The translations under genes and the position numbers were made by a program. From JBQTHD01 sp052390275 (lineage in GTDB: Bacteria; Actinomycetota; Acidimicrobiia; Acidimicrobiales; AC-14): a stretch of 64,000 nucleotides of DNA. Below are positions 47,912 through 55,000 of the stretch, one piece after another; position 1 is the stretch's first letter, and each line of letters opens with the position of its first letter. Below the pieces are notes generated by a model. It did not search any database. It had not been told where the DNA came from and saw nothing but the letters and a program-made list of their open reading frames with translations. The stretch is taken from contig JBQTHD010000022.1 in the NCBI GenBank assembly GCA_052390275.1, positions 1 through 64,000 of the forward strand. The letters run 5' to 3'.

Positions 47912-48099
47912 GTTGGCGACCTACTCTACGAAACCGAGGGGGGCCACAACCCTGCGGCTGCGGCCCCCCTCGGATGAGGCAAACAAGTGGTATCGATTAG
48001 ACACGGGGCTGCTCTTGCTCGGTCGCTTTAGCAATGGACGACAAGTAGGCCAATACAGCCCACGTATCGCGGGTGTCGCAAAGTTGGAGCCGGCGTGTC
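47912..48099. other. Gap between two minus-strand secreted-protein genes
   Basis: About 188 nt, relatively AT-rich for this region. GGCCCCCCT at about 47963-47971 pairs with the GAGGGGGGCC stretch at about 47937-47946, giving a strong stem that may act as terminator for the downstream-to-upstream minus-strand transcript, although no clear T-run follows. No gene seen. Confidence 0.35.
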
Positions 48100-48711
48100 T
48101 CAGACCGTGGAGGACGGGAAGGTAAACGGCGGCAGGGTCGAGGTCGTAGTCGGGGCGACAATCCCAAGAATCGCTAGGGCCGCTTCCAGGCAGTCGGCTG
48201 ATTCTGCAGCGAACTCGACCTTGTAAATCTCGTCGCCCTCATCGATGGACGCACCGTCGGTGCCTTTGCCCCCCTTGATGTGCTCGTCCGACCCTTGGTC
48301 GGCGCAGATCACGTCGTCGCCCTTACCCAGGTCTACCGTAGCCACGCCATCGTGGTCATAGGCGCCGTTAGGGATAACCAGGTTGTGCTCTTGGGACCCA
48401 TCCGCTGTCTCGCTGGGGGCTAGCTCCAACAAACCGTCGAGAATAACCACATCGTTGCCCTTGCCCGAGCAGATATCGACCGCTCCCTTGACGACGGCTA
48501 CAACAAGGCCGGCGAAAGTCTTAGCTTCGGTTTGGTCGGCTGTCACGGCGTTATTTTCAGCGTCGATGACCGCCATGATATCGTCGCCCTTGGTTCCTTC
48601 GACATCGCAATCGCCCACTGCCGATACGGGCGTGGCGATAGCAGCCCAGGAGGCGACCAGTGCGGAAACTATTATCGGCACCGAAAACTTGCGAACATGG
48701 TTCTTGCTCAT
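48100..48711 (-). CDS. Secreted RTX-like (hemolysin-type calcium-binding) protein
   Basis: A 203-residue exported protein. The signal peptide is VRKFSVPIIVSALVASWAAIATPVSA. The mature part shows several degenerate GGxGxDxxx-type nonapeptides: VEGTKGDDIMAVIDA, CSGKGNDVVILDG, DLGKGDDVICADQ and IKGGKGTDGASID, which bind calcium in RTX proteins and fold into a beta roll. Four Cys lie among them. A Thr/Pro tail (APTTTSTLPPFTF) ends the protein. The ATG at 48711 has GGGAGG 11 nt upstream; a TTG six codons earlier is less likely. Confidence 0.75.
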   Translation of the reverse strand: MSKNHVRKFSVPIIVSALVASWAAIATPVSAVGDCDVEGTKGDDIMAVIDAENNAVTADQTEAKTFAGLVVAVVKGAVDICSGKGNDVVILDGLLELAPSETADGSQEHNLVIPNGAYDHDGVATVDLGKGDDVICADQGSDEHIKGGKGTDGASIDEGDEIYKVEFAAESADCLEAALAILGIVAPTTTSTLPPFTFPSSTV

Positions 48712-48846
48712 GGCGTCAAAGCCTCCCAATCGTCGGAACTTCTACGGTCGTGTAGACAACACTAAAGGTGGATCACCTCTCGAATCAAGCGCTCTTGCAT
48801 TCGGTTTCCGCCTGTTCGGAACCGGTCGCGGCTAAACCCGGGGTGG

Positions 48847-50151
48847 TCAGGAGGTCACTGTCCGGTAGGCACCGCTGCGGCTGAGGGTGCCGCGACGCCA
48901 GCGGCGCGGGGTGAGGATCAGCGCTCGGGGGTAGTCCTCGAACAGCCAACGGCCGAACTGCCTGCGTGTCCAGGGTGTGGATCCGGCCAGGCGAAGGGGA
49001 ATCCGGACCCCTTTGCGATGGGCGAGGGCCCGGCTCAAGTGGGCGGCCAGTCGATGGTCGGCAGAGAGGGCGGCCATAGCCCTGATCTGGTACCGCCGGG
49101 CCACCGCCTCCGGATCCGACGCGGCGCCAGCGATGATGGCCTCTGCCGCCAGGCGCCCGGTCAGCAGGGCCTGGGCGATGCCCTCGCCGGTCATGGGATC
49201 GGTGGCCGCCGCCGCGTCTCCGACGAACAGCACCCGTCCGCCGGCGGCACTGAGGGACAGCCGACCGATGCCGGCGGGGATGGGCCAGGCCCGGGGGGCG
49301 CCCTCCGCCCTGGCCGCCGGGCCCAGGATCCGGGCCACCTCAGGGCGGGCGAGGAGGTCCTCCCATACCCGGCCCATGTCGCCAACCGCCACCCGGCCTC
49401 CCTGGCGGGCGACGCCGAAGCCCACGTTGGCCCGTCCGCCGGGGAGCGGGAAGGACCAGGCGTAGCCGGGCAGAAGATCGGCCTCGAACCAGACCCATTG
49501 GTGGCGGGCCTGGGGCCCGACCCCGTTGAAGTACTGCCGATAGGCGTGCCAGTCGCCCCGATATCCCTCGGCCTGGGCCCCGATGGCCTTGCGCAGGGGA
49601 GACCAGGCTCCGTCGGCCCCGATGGCGAAGGAGGCCTCCACCACGCCCCGGCCGGCGACCTCGACGGCCAGCCTCTGGCTGCTCGCCGGCGCTGTGTTGC
49701 CCTCTGCATGGCTGCCCCCGGTGCCGTGCCGGTCCCCGCCGTCGTTCGGCGATGGAGAACCATCGCCGTCGAAGACGCCGATCAGGCCATGTCCGTCGGC
49801 CACCTCGGCCCCGCACCTGCGGGCCACATCGACCAGGGCGGCATCGAGTTGCTGGCGTGGAGCCACCACCGAGAACAGACCTGTTGCCGGCAACGGAAAG
49901 GTGACGCAGCGGCCTGCGGGTCCCCGGACCCGAACCTCCGAAACCGGCTGCCAGTCGGGGATGCTCCCGGGATCGAGCCCCAGGGCCTCCAACTCCCGCA
50001 GGGCCGCCGCGGTCAGGCCGTCCCCACAGCACTTGTCCCGAGGAAAACGGGCCTTGTCGATCATCAGCACCCGCCGCCCAGCCCGGGCCAAAGTGATGGC
50101 AGCGGCGGAACCGGCCGGCCCGGCTCCCACGATCAGTACCTCATAAGTCAC
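48847..50151 (-). CDS. FAD-dependent oxidoreductase of the geranylgeranyl reductase family
   Basis: A 434-residue flavoprotein. The N-terminal dinucleotide fold is YEVLIVGAGPAGSAAAITLARAGRRVLMIDKARFPRDKCCGDGLTAAAL, with the CCGDG motif typical of geranylgeranyl reductases. The second FAD motif is GRVLFVGDAAAATDPMTGEGIAQALLTGRLAAEAI. FALPLPGG-like residues read SFPLPGGRANVGFGV. Such enzymes saturate isoprenoid chains of quinones or lipids. A Gly/Ser/His-rich insertion (about residues 133-165) is not typical. The GTG overlaps the next gene by GTGA, forming an operon with the membrane protein and VanW-like gene. Confidence 0.88.
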   Translation of the reverse strand: MTYEVLIVGAGPAGSAAAITLARAGRRVLMIDKARFPRDKCCGDGLTAAALRELEALGLDPGSIPDWQPVSEVRVRGPAGRCVTFPLPATGLFSVVAPRQQLDAALVDVARRCGAEVADGHGLIGVFDGDGSPSPNDGGDRHGTGGSHAEGNTAPASSQRLAVEVAGRGVVEASFAIGADGAWSPLRKAIGAQAEGYRGDWHAYRQYFNGVGPQARHQWVWFEADLLPGYAWSFPLPGGRANVGFGVARQGGRVAVGDMGRVWEDLLARPEVARILGPAARAEGAPRAWPIPAGIGRLSLSAAGGRVLFVGDAAAATDPMTGEGIAQALLTGRLAAEAIIAGAASDPEAVARRYQIRAMAALSADHRLAAHLSRALAHRKGVRIPLRLAGSTPWTRRQFGRWLFEDYPRALILTPRRWRRGTLSRSGAYRTVTS

Positions 50152-50636
50152 CGCACGGCTGGCTGTGAGCTGGCCGCGGCCAGCTTCCGGCCCAGGGCAG
50201 CCGTGCCGGCGGCGGCCACCAGCATCGACCCCGCCCGCAAGCGCCCCATGTGGCCGAAGCCGCCCATCACTGCCAGTGCGTCCCCGCCATCGGCGACGGC
50301 TCCAGCTTCCAGCCAGCCTCGCAGCGGGGACGAATGCTTCACGGCCATGAGCGTTCCCAGGCCCAGGGCCAGGTCCCGCACGGCGACCGATCGGGCCAGC
50401 AATACCTCCAATGGACCGGCCGGCCCCGAGCGCCCGGCGATGGGTCCCGGCCAAAGGGCCAGGGCTCGGCGGGGTGTCAACGCGAACGCCAACCCGAGTC
50501 CGATCCGGCCGTAGGCCACGGCTCTCACCATGGCCAACTGGCTGGCGTCGAGCCCGGAGCCGGTCGCTACCCCGCCACGTTCGTTCCCGGCGGCGGCGGC
50601 GGCGGTGTCGTGGCGGTTGGGGGGGATCGCTGTCAT
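50148..50636 (-). CDS. Small hypothetical membrane protein
   Basis: A 162-residue protein with an Ala/Gly-rich leader and three to four weakly hydrophobic helices (VAYGRIGLGLAFAL, VLLARSVAVRDLALGLGTLMAV, WLEAGAVADGGDALAVMGG, GSMLVAAAGTAALG). Comparable proteins are annotated only as membrane proteins of unknown function. The ATG at 50636 overlaps the VanW-like stop (ATGA), and the stop overlaps the flavoprotein GTG, so it is translationally tied to both. The longer frame starting at 50744 is rejected because it runs inside the upstream gene. Confidence 0.7.
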   Translation of the reverse strand: MTAIPPNRHDTAAAAAGNERGGVATGSGLDASQLAMVRAVAYGRIGLGLAFALTPRRALALWPGPIAGRSGPAGPLEVLLARSVAVRDLALGLGTLMAVKHSSPLRGWLEAGAVADGGDALAVMGGFGHMGRLRAGSMLVAAAGTAALGRKLAAASSQPAVR

Positions 50637-52534
50637 GCGCAGATGACTCCTTCGGCGGGCGCGTATCGGGCGAAAAACCTGTCGGACCGGGTCTGGCCGT
50701 CGGCCAGGGACCGCCGTGTTCGCTCTGTGGTCACCCGGATGCAACCCTGGGCATCGGGCTCGGATTTCTGCTGTCCGGACTGCGTGGCCTCGAACGACCG
50801 GGTCGAGTACAGCGTGACAGTGATCGACGTTGGGCTGTAGGTGGGCCAGACGAGCACCCCCGCCCGGGTGTTGTTACGGACCTGCAGATCGAGATCGGGG
50901 AAGGAGAGCGTCGCCTCCCGCCCGAAGGGATAGCGGGAGATGTAGATGCTGTGCATCCCGTACCCGGGTATATCGAGCCCGGCAAAGAATGCGGCATTGA
51001 ACAAGGTGGTGGCGAACTGAGAGACCCCGCCGCCCGGGGAGGGAGAGAACATCCCCTTGGCGTCGATGATGGGCGCATCCACGTAGCCCCGCGCCTTGGT
51101 CCGGGGACCGACGTGGCGGTTGACCGAGAACGTCTGCCCCGGTTCGATCACCGCCCCCCTCACGGCATCGGCCATGCGCTGGATGTTGCGGACCCGTCCC
51201 TCGCCGGCGGCATGGTTGGTGGTGAAGGTGGCGACCGGTTCCAAGATGCCGAGCCGGGCGGCCTGGGCCTCCGTCCGCCTGGGGGTAACGACCTCCAGGG
51301 GCAGGGTCAACTCCCGCCGGTCCGCCCCACCGCCGGCAGCCGCGCCCAGCACCGCGGCGCGGACCAGATCGACCGCGGTCGGCGCGCAGCAGCGGGCCCC
51401 GACGGTCGAGGGCGTGATGATCACCGAGGAACCCTCGACCACGAAGCCGGCGTCGCGGGCGGGACGATTGGCTGCCGCCAGGACTTGACCCAACGTGCCT
51501 CCGACCGCTTCTCGATCAACCGTAAGGGAAAGCGATTCACCGTCGGCCGCCGCGCTCAGCCACCCGGCCACCACCGAGGGAGGAACCGTCGCCGTGGTTG
51601 TCCCCGCAGCCAGCCGGATCCCTCCGCTGATCGCCCGGCGAGCCGAATCGGCCACCCGTTCGGCATCGGCCAGAGAGAAGCGAGGCGGCAAGGGGCTGCG
51701 GGTCACGGTCAATGAAAGCGGCAGTCCGCCGGGGGCGGCATCGGCGAGGGCACGGGTGACGGTGGCCGGAACAACCCCTTGGCCCGGAGTTCCATCGACG
51801 GCCACCACCGATTCGCCACGGGACTCAATTTTGGGTTCCACCGGGGCCTTTCGACCCGGGTCCTTTTCCGCCAGCAGCTCGGCCACAGAACGCTCGTCGA
51901 CTCGGATAGCGGGGAGGGCCGTGTCGGGTCGAACCAGGCTCCGCAGCCACGTCCACACCTGGACCGGGAACACGCCTCGGCGTCCAGCCTCGAAGGCGGC
52001 GGCGACAGTCTGATCCTGGCGGAGGTTCAGCCCGAGTTCGGGGGCGGCCACGCGGACGACGTTCTCCTCGATGACTATCTCCACCTCACCGGCGGCGTAC
52101 TGGCGGGCCAACTCGGCCACCACTTGACCGACAGCGGGTTGGTCCATTCCGCCCACCGCCTGGCCGGCCAGGGTGACGTTGCGGCGTACCCGACCCTCGT
52201 GAGCCTCGGTGTCGAGCGCCCAGGCAGCCAGGATTGCCCCGATCAGTCCGGCCCCCAGGGCTGCGGCCAGGATCAGCCGGCGACGGGCGGTCCATTCGAC
52301 ACTTCCCCGAGTGTCGCCTCCGGTCGGCGTGACAGCTCCGGTCGGCGTGACAGCTCCGGTCGGCTTGACAGCTCCGGTCGGCGTGACAGCTCCGGTCGGC
52401 GTGACACCGGCCGCAGCCGGGGCCGACGGACGGGCGGTGGGCGCGGGCTTGGCCCCCTCGGCGCCTTCCGGCCGGGGACGCAACGACGCGGCCGGGTCAC
52501 CCGGAACAGCGTTGGTGCCGCCGAGCAGGTCCAT
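50633..52534 (-). CDS. VanW-like cell-surface protein
   Basis: A 633-residue single-pass protein. The first 80 residues are cytoplasmic and low-complexity, containing about five VTPTGA-type hexapeptides. One helix follows (RRLILAAALGAGLIGAILAAWAL), then extracytoplasmic peptidoglycan-binding-4-like repeats (VVRVAAPELGLNL, AIRVDERSVAELL). The C-terminal VanW domain is intact: FTTNHAAGEGRVRNIQRMADAVRGAVIEPGQTFSVNRHVGPRTKARGYVDAPII and GGGVSQFATTLFNAAFFAGLDI. VanW occurs in some vancomycin-resistance clusters with unknown function, but here no van genes are near, so no resistance is implied. A TTG at 52597 is an alternative start. Confidence 0.9.
   Translation of the reverse strand: MDLLGGTNAVPGDPAASLRPRPEGAEGAKPAPTARPSAPAAAGVTPTGAVTPTGAVKPTGAVTPTGAVTPTGGDTRGSVEWTARRRLILAAALGAGLIGAILAAWALDTEAHEGRVRRNVTLAGQAVGGMDQPAVGQVVAELARQYAAGEVEIVIEENVVRVAAPELGLNLRQDQTVAAAFEAGRRGVFPVQVWTWLRSLVRPDTALPAIRVDERSVAELLAEKDPGRKAPVEPKIESRGESVVAVDGTPGQGVVPATVTRALADAAPGGLPLSLTVTRSPLPPRFSLADAERVADSARRAISGGIRLAAGTTTATVPPSVVAGWLSAAADGESLSLTVDREAVGGTLGQVLAAANRPARDAGFVVEGSSVIITPSTVGARCCAPTAVDLVRAAVLGAAAGGGADRRELTLPLEVVTPRRTEAQAARLGILEPVATFTTNHAAGEGRVRNIQRMADAVRGAVIEPGQTFSVNRHVGPRTKARGYVDAPIIDAKGMFSPSPGGGVSQFATTLFNAAFFAGLDIPGYGMHSIYISRYPFGREATLSFPDLDLQVRNNTRAGVLVWPTYSPTSITVTLYSTRSFEATQSGQQKSEPDAQGCIRVTTERTRRSLADGQTRSDRFFARYAPAEGVICA
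52321..52406. repeat. 18-bp tandem repeat within the VanW-like gene
   Basis: About 4.8 copies of CGGTCGGCGTGACAGCTC, with one base change in the third copy. On the minus strand they encode the VTPTGA hexapeptides (one copy VKPTGA). Near identity at the DNA level points to recent expansion, and copy number may vary between strains. There are no spacers, so this is not a CRISPR array. Confidence 0.9.
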
Positions 52535-52579
52535 GCCGTCAAGGAGGATAGGTCCGGACGCCGAGAGGACGATCACGCT

Positions 52580-52610
52580 TTGACCCTCGGAGCACAAGTG
52601 CCGCTACGGT
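52580..52610 (+). promoter_or_regulatory. Promoter of the leaderless gmd gene
   Basis: TTGACC at 52580-52585, a 19-nt spacer and TACGGT at 52605-52610, which ends 8 nt before the ATG. It is the best-supported full promoter in the window. It lies within the region divergent to the VanW-like gene. Confidence 0.55.
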
Positions 52611-52618
52611 CGGAGCCC

Positions 52619-53599
52619 ATGCCCAAAGCCCTGGTTACTGGAATCACCGGACAGGACGGTCGGTACATGGCCCAGCTCCTGGTGTCCAAGGGCTACGACG
52701 TGTTCGGGATGGTCAGGGGCCAGGCCAACCCCAAGATCGAACTGGTTCGGTTCGAAACTCCCGAGCTCGAGCTCGTGGAGGGGGACCTGGGGGACCTCTC
52801 CTCGCTGATATCGGTAGTCGAGGCGGTTGGTCCCGACGAGGTCTACAACCTCGGGGCGGTGAGCTTCGTCGCTCTTTCCTTCCGGCAGCCGGAACTGACG
52901 GCTGATATCTCCGGCCTGGGTGTGTTGCGCATGCTCGAGGCCATCCGCCGGGTCGGGGGCGCCGACCACAACCCGATTCGGTTCTATCAGGCGTCGTCGT
53001 CGGAAATGTTCGGCAAGGTCCGACAAACCCCCCAGAACGAGGAGACGCCGTTTCACCCCCGTTCGCCCTACGGCGTGGCCAAGGTCTTCGGGCACTACAC
53101 GACGGTCAACTATCGCGAGGCCTACGGGATGTACGCATGTTCGGGAATCTGCTTCAACCACGAAAGCCCTCGTCGCGGCCTGGAGTTCGTCACCCGCAAG
53201 ATCACCAACGGGGTGGCCCGTATCGCCCTGGGCCTGGCCGATCGGCTGGTTCTCGGCAACCTCGATGCGGCCCGGGACTGGGGCCATGCCGGCGACTTCA
53301 CCGAGGCCATGTGGTTGATGCTCCAGCAGGACGAACCCGACGACTACGTGATCGCCACGGGGGAGACCCACACCATCCGGGAGTTCCTCGACTTGGCCTT
53401 CGAGGCGGTGGGAATATCCGACTGGACTGGACTGGTCCAAACCGATCCTCGCTTCACCCGTCCGGCGGAGGTGGACATCCTCACCGGTGATGCCACCAAG
53501 GCCCGGATGGGCCTGGGATGGAGGCCCAAGGTGGATTTCCGAAGCCTCGTGTCGGAGATGGTGGAGGCCGATCTGGCCGGGGAACGGTCCCGGCGGTAG
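52619..53599 (+). CDS. gmd: GDP-mannose 4,6-dehydratase
   Basis: SDR-type sugar-nucleotide enzyme converting GDP-mannose to the 4-keto-6-deoxy intermediate of deoxyhexose synthesis. ALVTGITGQDGRYMAQLLVSKGYDVFGMVRG is the NAD(P)-binding start with the GMD-typical TGxxGQDG. EVYNLGAVSFVALSF, FYQASSSEMFGKV, the catalytic YGVAKVFGHYTTVNYREAYGMYACSGICFNHESPRRG and DYVIATGETHTIREF all match. Tyr and Lys of the YxxxK triad are present. At 326 residues it is typical. The sequence could also belong to a close relative acting on other nucleotide sugars. No partner fucose/rhamnose gene is nearby. Confidence 0.9.
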   Translation: MPKALVTGITGQDGRYMAQLLVSKGYDVFGMVRGQANPKIELVRFETPELELVEGDLGDLSSLISVVEAVGPDEVYNLGAVSFVALSFRQPELTADISGLGVLRMLEAIRRVGGADHNPIRFYQASSSEMFGKVRQTPQNEETPFHPRSPYGVAKVFGHYTTVNYREAYGMYACSGICFNHESPRRGLEFVTRKITNGVARIALGLADRLVLGNLDAARDWGHAGDFTEAMWLMLQQDEPDDYVIATGETHTIREFLDLAFEAVGISDWTGLVQTDPRFTRPAEVDILTGDATKARMGLGWRPKVDFRSLVSEMVEADLAGERSRR

Positions 53600-53641
53600 C
53601 GGTTGGAATGACTGACCCGGCACATCGCTCCCCGCCGGGGT

Positions 53642-53647
53642 TAGGCT
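53642..53647 (+). promoter_or_regulatory. -10 element for the 32-residue membrane peptide gene
   Basis: TAGGCT, 7 nt before the ATG at 53655, with no ribosome-binding site: the arrangement seen at other leaderless genes here. Confidence 0.45.
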
Positions 53648-53654
53648 CCGCTTC

Positions 53655-53753
53655 ATGCTCGCCTTGACCGAAGGAACCACTGCCCTGATCGTCATCTTTG
53701 CCATCGTGGTCGCCGGCATCATCGTCGGCGTAACCATGGGCAAAGGCCGCTAA
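53655..53753 (+). CDS. Small single-helix membrane peptide, 32 residues
   Basis: ATG to TAA, encoding a peptide that begins MLALTEGTTA, has a strongly hydrophobic core (ALIVIFAIVVAGIIVGV) and ends MGKGR. The charge pattern predicts a short external N-terminus and a basic cytoplasmic tail (positive-inside). The ATG is preceded by TAGGCT at a leaderless spacing. It stands alone in the 288-nt space between gmd and argC on the plus strand. No known family is recognised; such peptides often bind and tune larger membrane complexes. Confidence 0.6.
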   Translation: MLALTEGTTALIVIFAIVVAGIIVGVTMGKGR

Positions 53754-53855
53754 GGCAACCTACCGGCGCGGCGGCCGGTGGGTGCCGACAACCTCCAAGG
53801 GGCCGCGGCGGGCCCCCTTGGAATCCCTAACTGAGGCGCCGTCATGCTTGGCGGC

Positions 53856-53868
53856 GAATAAGTATTCA
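53856..53868 (+). promoter_or_regulatory. ARG box, ArgR operator of the arginine operon
   Basis: GAATAAGTATTCA matches the core of the ArgR consensus (TGAAT-4-ATTCA). It ends 7 nt before the argC -10 element, so bound ArgR would block RNA polymerase. The repressor itself is the seventh gene of the operon, which makes an autoregulatory loop. Only one box was found; ArgR operators often come in pairs. Confidence 0.65.
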
Positions 53869-53875
53869 TATGTTG

Positions 53876-53881
53876 TAGGGT
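53876..53881 (+). promoter_or_regulatory. -10 element of the arg operon
   Basis: TAGGGT, 6 nt before the argC GTG and directly after the ARG box. No Shine-Dalgarno sequence is present. Confidence 0.5.
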
Positions 53882-53887
53882 GACGGC

Positions 53888-55000
53888 GTGGCCGCCACCC
53901 CGCCCCTTCAGAACTCTGTGGTCCGGCCGGCCGCTGCTGACCGGATTCGGGGCTACCCGGCTGCGGTGGGCCCAGTGCGGGTTGGGATCGTCGGTGGCTC
54001 CGGCTACACGGGGGCGGAACTCCTTCGCCTCTGCGTCGGGCACAGTGAACTCGAGGTGGCGTGGGCGACCGGAGAATCCGCCGCCGGTCATTACGTAGGT
54101 CAGGTCCACCCTCATCTGCATTCGTCTTATCCGCAGATGACCTTTCAGCGGTACGAGCGAGCGGCCGACGAGGCGGCCCGGGGAGAGGTCGACCTGGTGT
54201 TCCTGTGCCTGCCTCACGGGGTGTCCCAGGATCTGGTTCCAGGATTGGCGGCCGGCGGAGTGGCCATCGTCGACTTGGCGGCCGATTTCCGACTGTGCGA
54301 TCCGGAGGTCTACGCCCGCTGGTACGGCCACGAGCACCGGGCCCCTCACCTGCTCGGCCAGTTCGTCTATGGCCTCCCCGAACTGAACCGAAAGGACCTG
54401 AGCGGCGCCCGCCAGGTTGCGGCAGCCGGCTGTTATCCGACAGCCGCCGCGCTGGCCACCGCCCCTTTGGTGGCCGCCGGTCTGGCCGGCTCCGAGGGCC
54501 TGGTGGTGGACGCGGCCAGTGGGGTCTCGGGAGCGGGTCGCCCTCCCCGCTCCACCACCACGTTCGGGGCGGTCGAGGAGAACTTCGCCGCCTACGGCCT
54601 TTTGGACCACCGGCACACCCCGGAGATGGAACAGGCCGTGGGGGCTCCGGTGCTGTTCACCCCGCACCTGGCACCCATGACCCGGGGCATCCTGGCCACC
54701 TGCTACTTGAGACCCACGCGGCCCACCTCGGCCGATGAGGTGTTCGGCCTGCTGCAGGCGGCCTACAGCGAGGAACACTTCGTGTCCGTTATCGCCAGCC
54801 CGCCGGCCACCAAGGCCACCCGGGGTTCCAACAGCGTCCAGGTCAGCGCCACCTACGACCCTCGTACCGGCTGGATAGTGGCCATGGCCGCGCTGGACAA
54901 CCTGGTGAAGGGAGCGTCCGGCCAGGCCATCCAGTGCGCCAACCTGATGCTCGGCCTGGACGAGTCGGCGGGGCTCACTCGGGCCGGTCTCTACCCGTGA
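53888..55000 (+). CDS. argC: N-acetyl-gamma-glutamyl-phosphate reductase
   Basis: NADPH-dependent third step of arginine synthesis. VRVGIVGGSGYTGAELLRLCVGHSELEV is the nucleotide-binding start, VFLCLPHGVSQDLVPGL and DLAADFRL follow, and the catalytic Cys lies in AAAGCYPTAAALA. The His of the active site is in HTPEMEQAV. A 30-residue N-terminal extension precedes the core, so a start further in is conceivable, but the GTG at 53888 fits the -10 element. At 370 residues it is a little longer than usual. Its stop overlaps argJ by GTGA. It is the first gene of argCJBDFRGH. Confidence 0.95.
   Translation: MAATPPLQNSVVRPAAADRIRGYPAAVGPVRVGIVGGSGYTGAELLRLCVGHSELEVAWATGESAAGHYVGQVHPHLHSSYPQMTFQRYERAADEAARGEVDLVFLCLPHGVSQDLVPGLAAGGVAIVDLAADFRLCDPEVYARWYGHEHRAPHLLGQFVYGLPELNRKDLSGARQVAAAGCYPTAAALATAPLVAAGLAGSEGLVVDAASGVSGAGRPPRSTTTFGAVEENFAAYGLLDHRHTPEMEQAVGAPVLFTPHLAPMTRGILATCYLRPTRPTSADEVFGLLQAAYSEEHFVSVIASPPATKATRGSNSVQVSATYDPRTGWIVAMAALDNLVKGASGQAIQCANLMLGLDESAGLTRAGLYP

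Noticed and set aside
52321..52406. Regular direct repeats suggestive of a CRISPR array
   Set aside because: The 18-bp units are contiguous without spacers and encode a hexapeptide repeat in the VanW-like protein.
50633..52534. VanW as evidence of a vancomycin resistance cluster
   Set aside because: No vanHAX, vanRS or D-Ala-D-Lac ligase genes are near; the domain is widespread in surface proteins.
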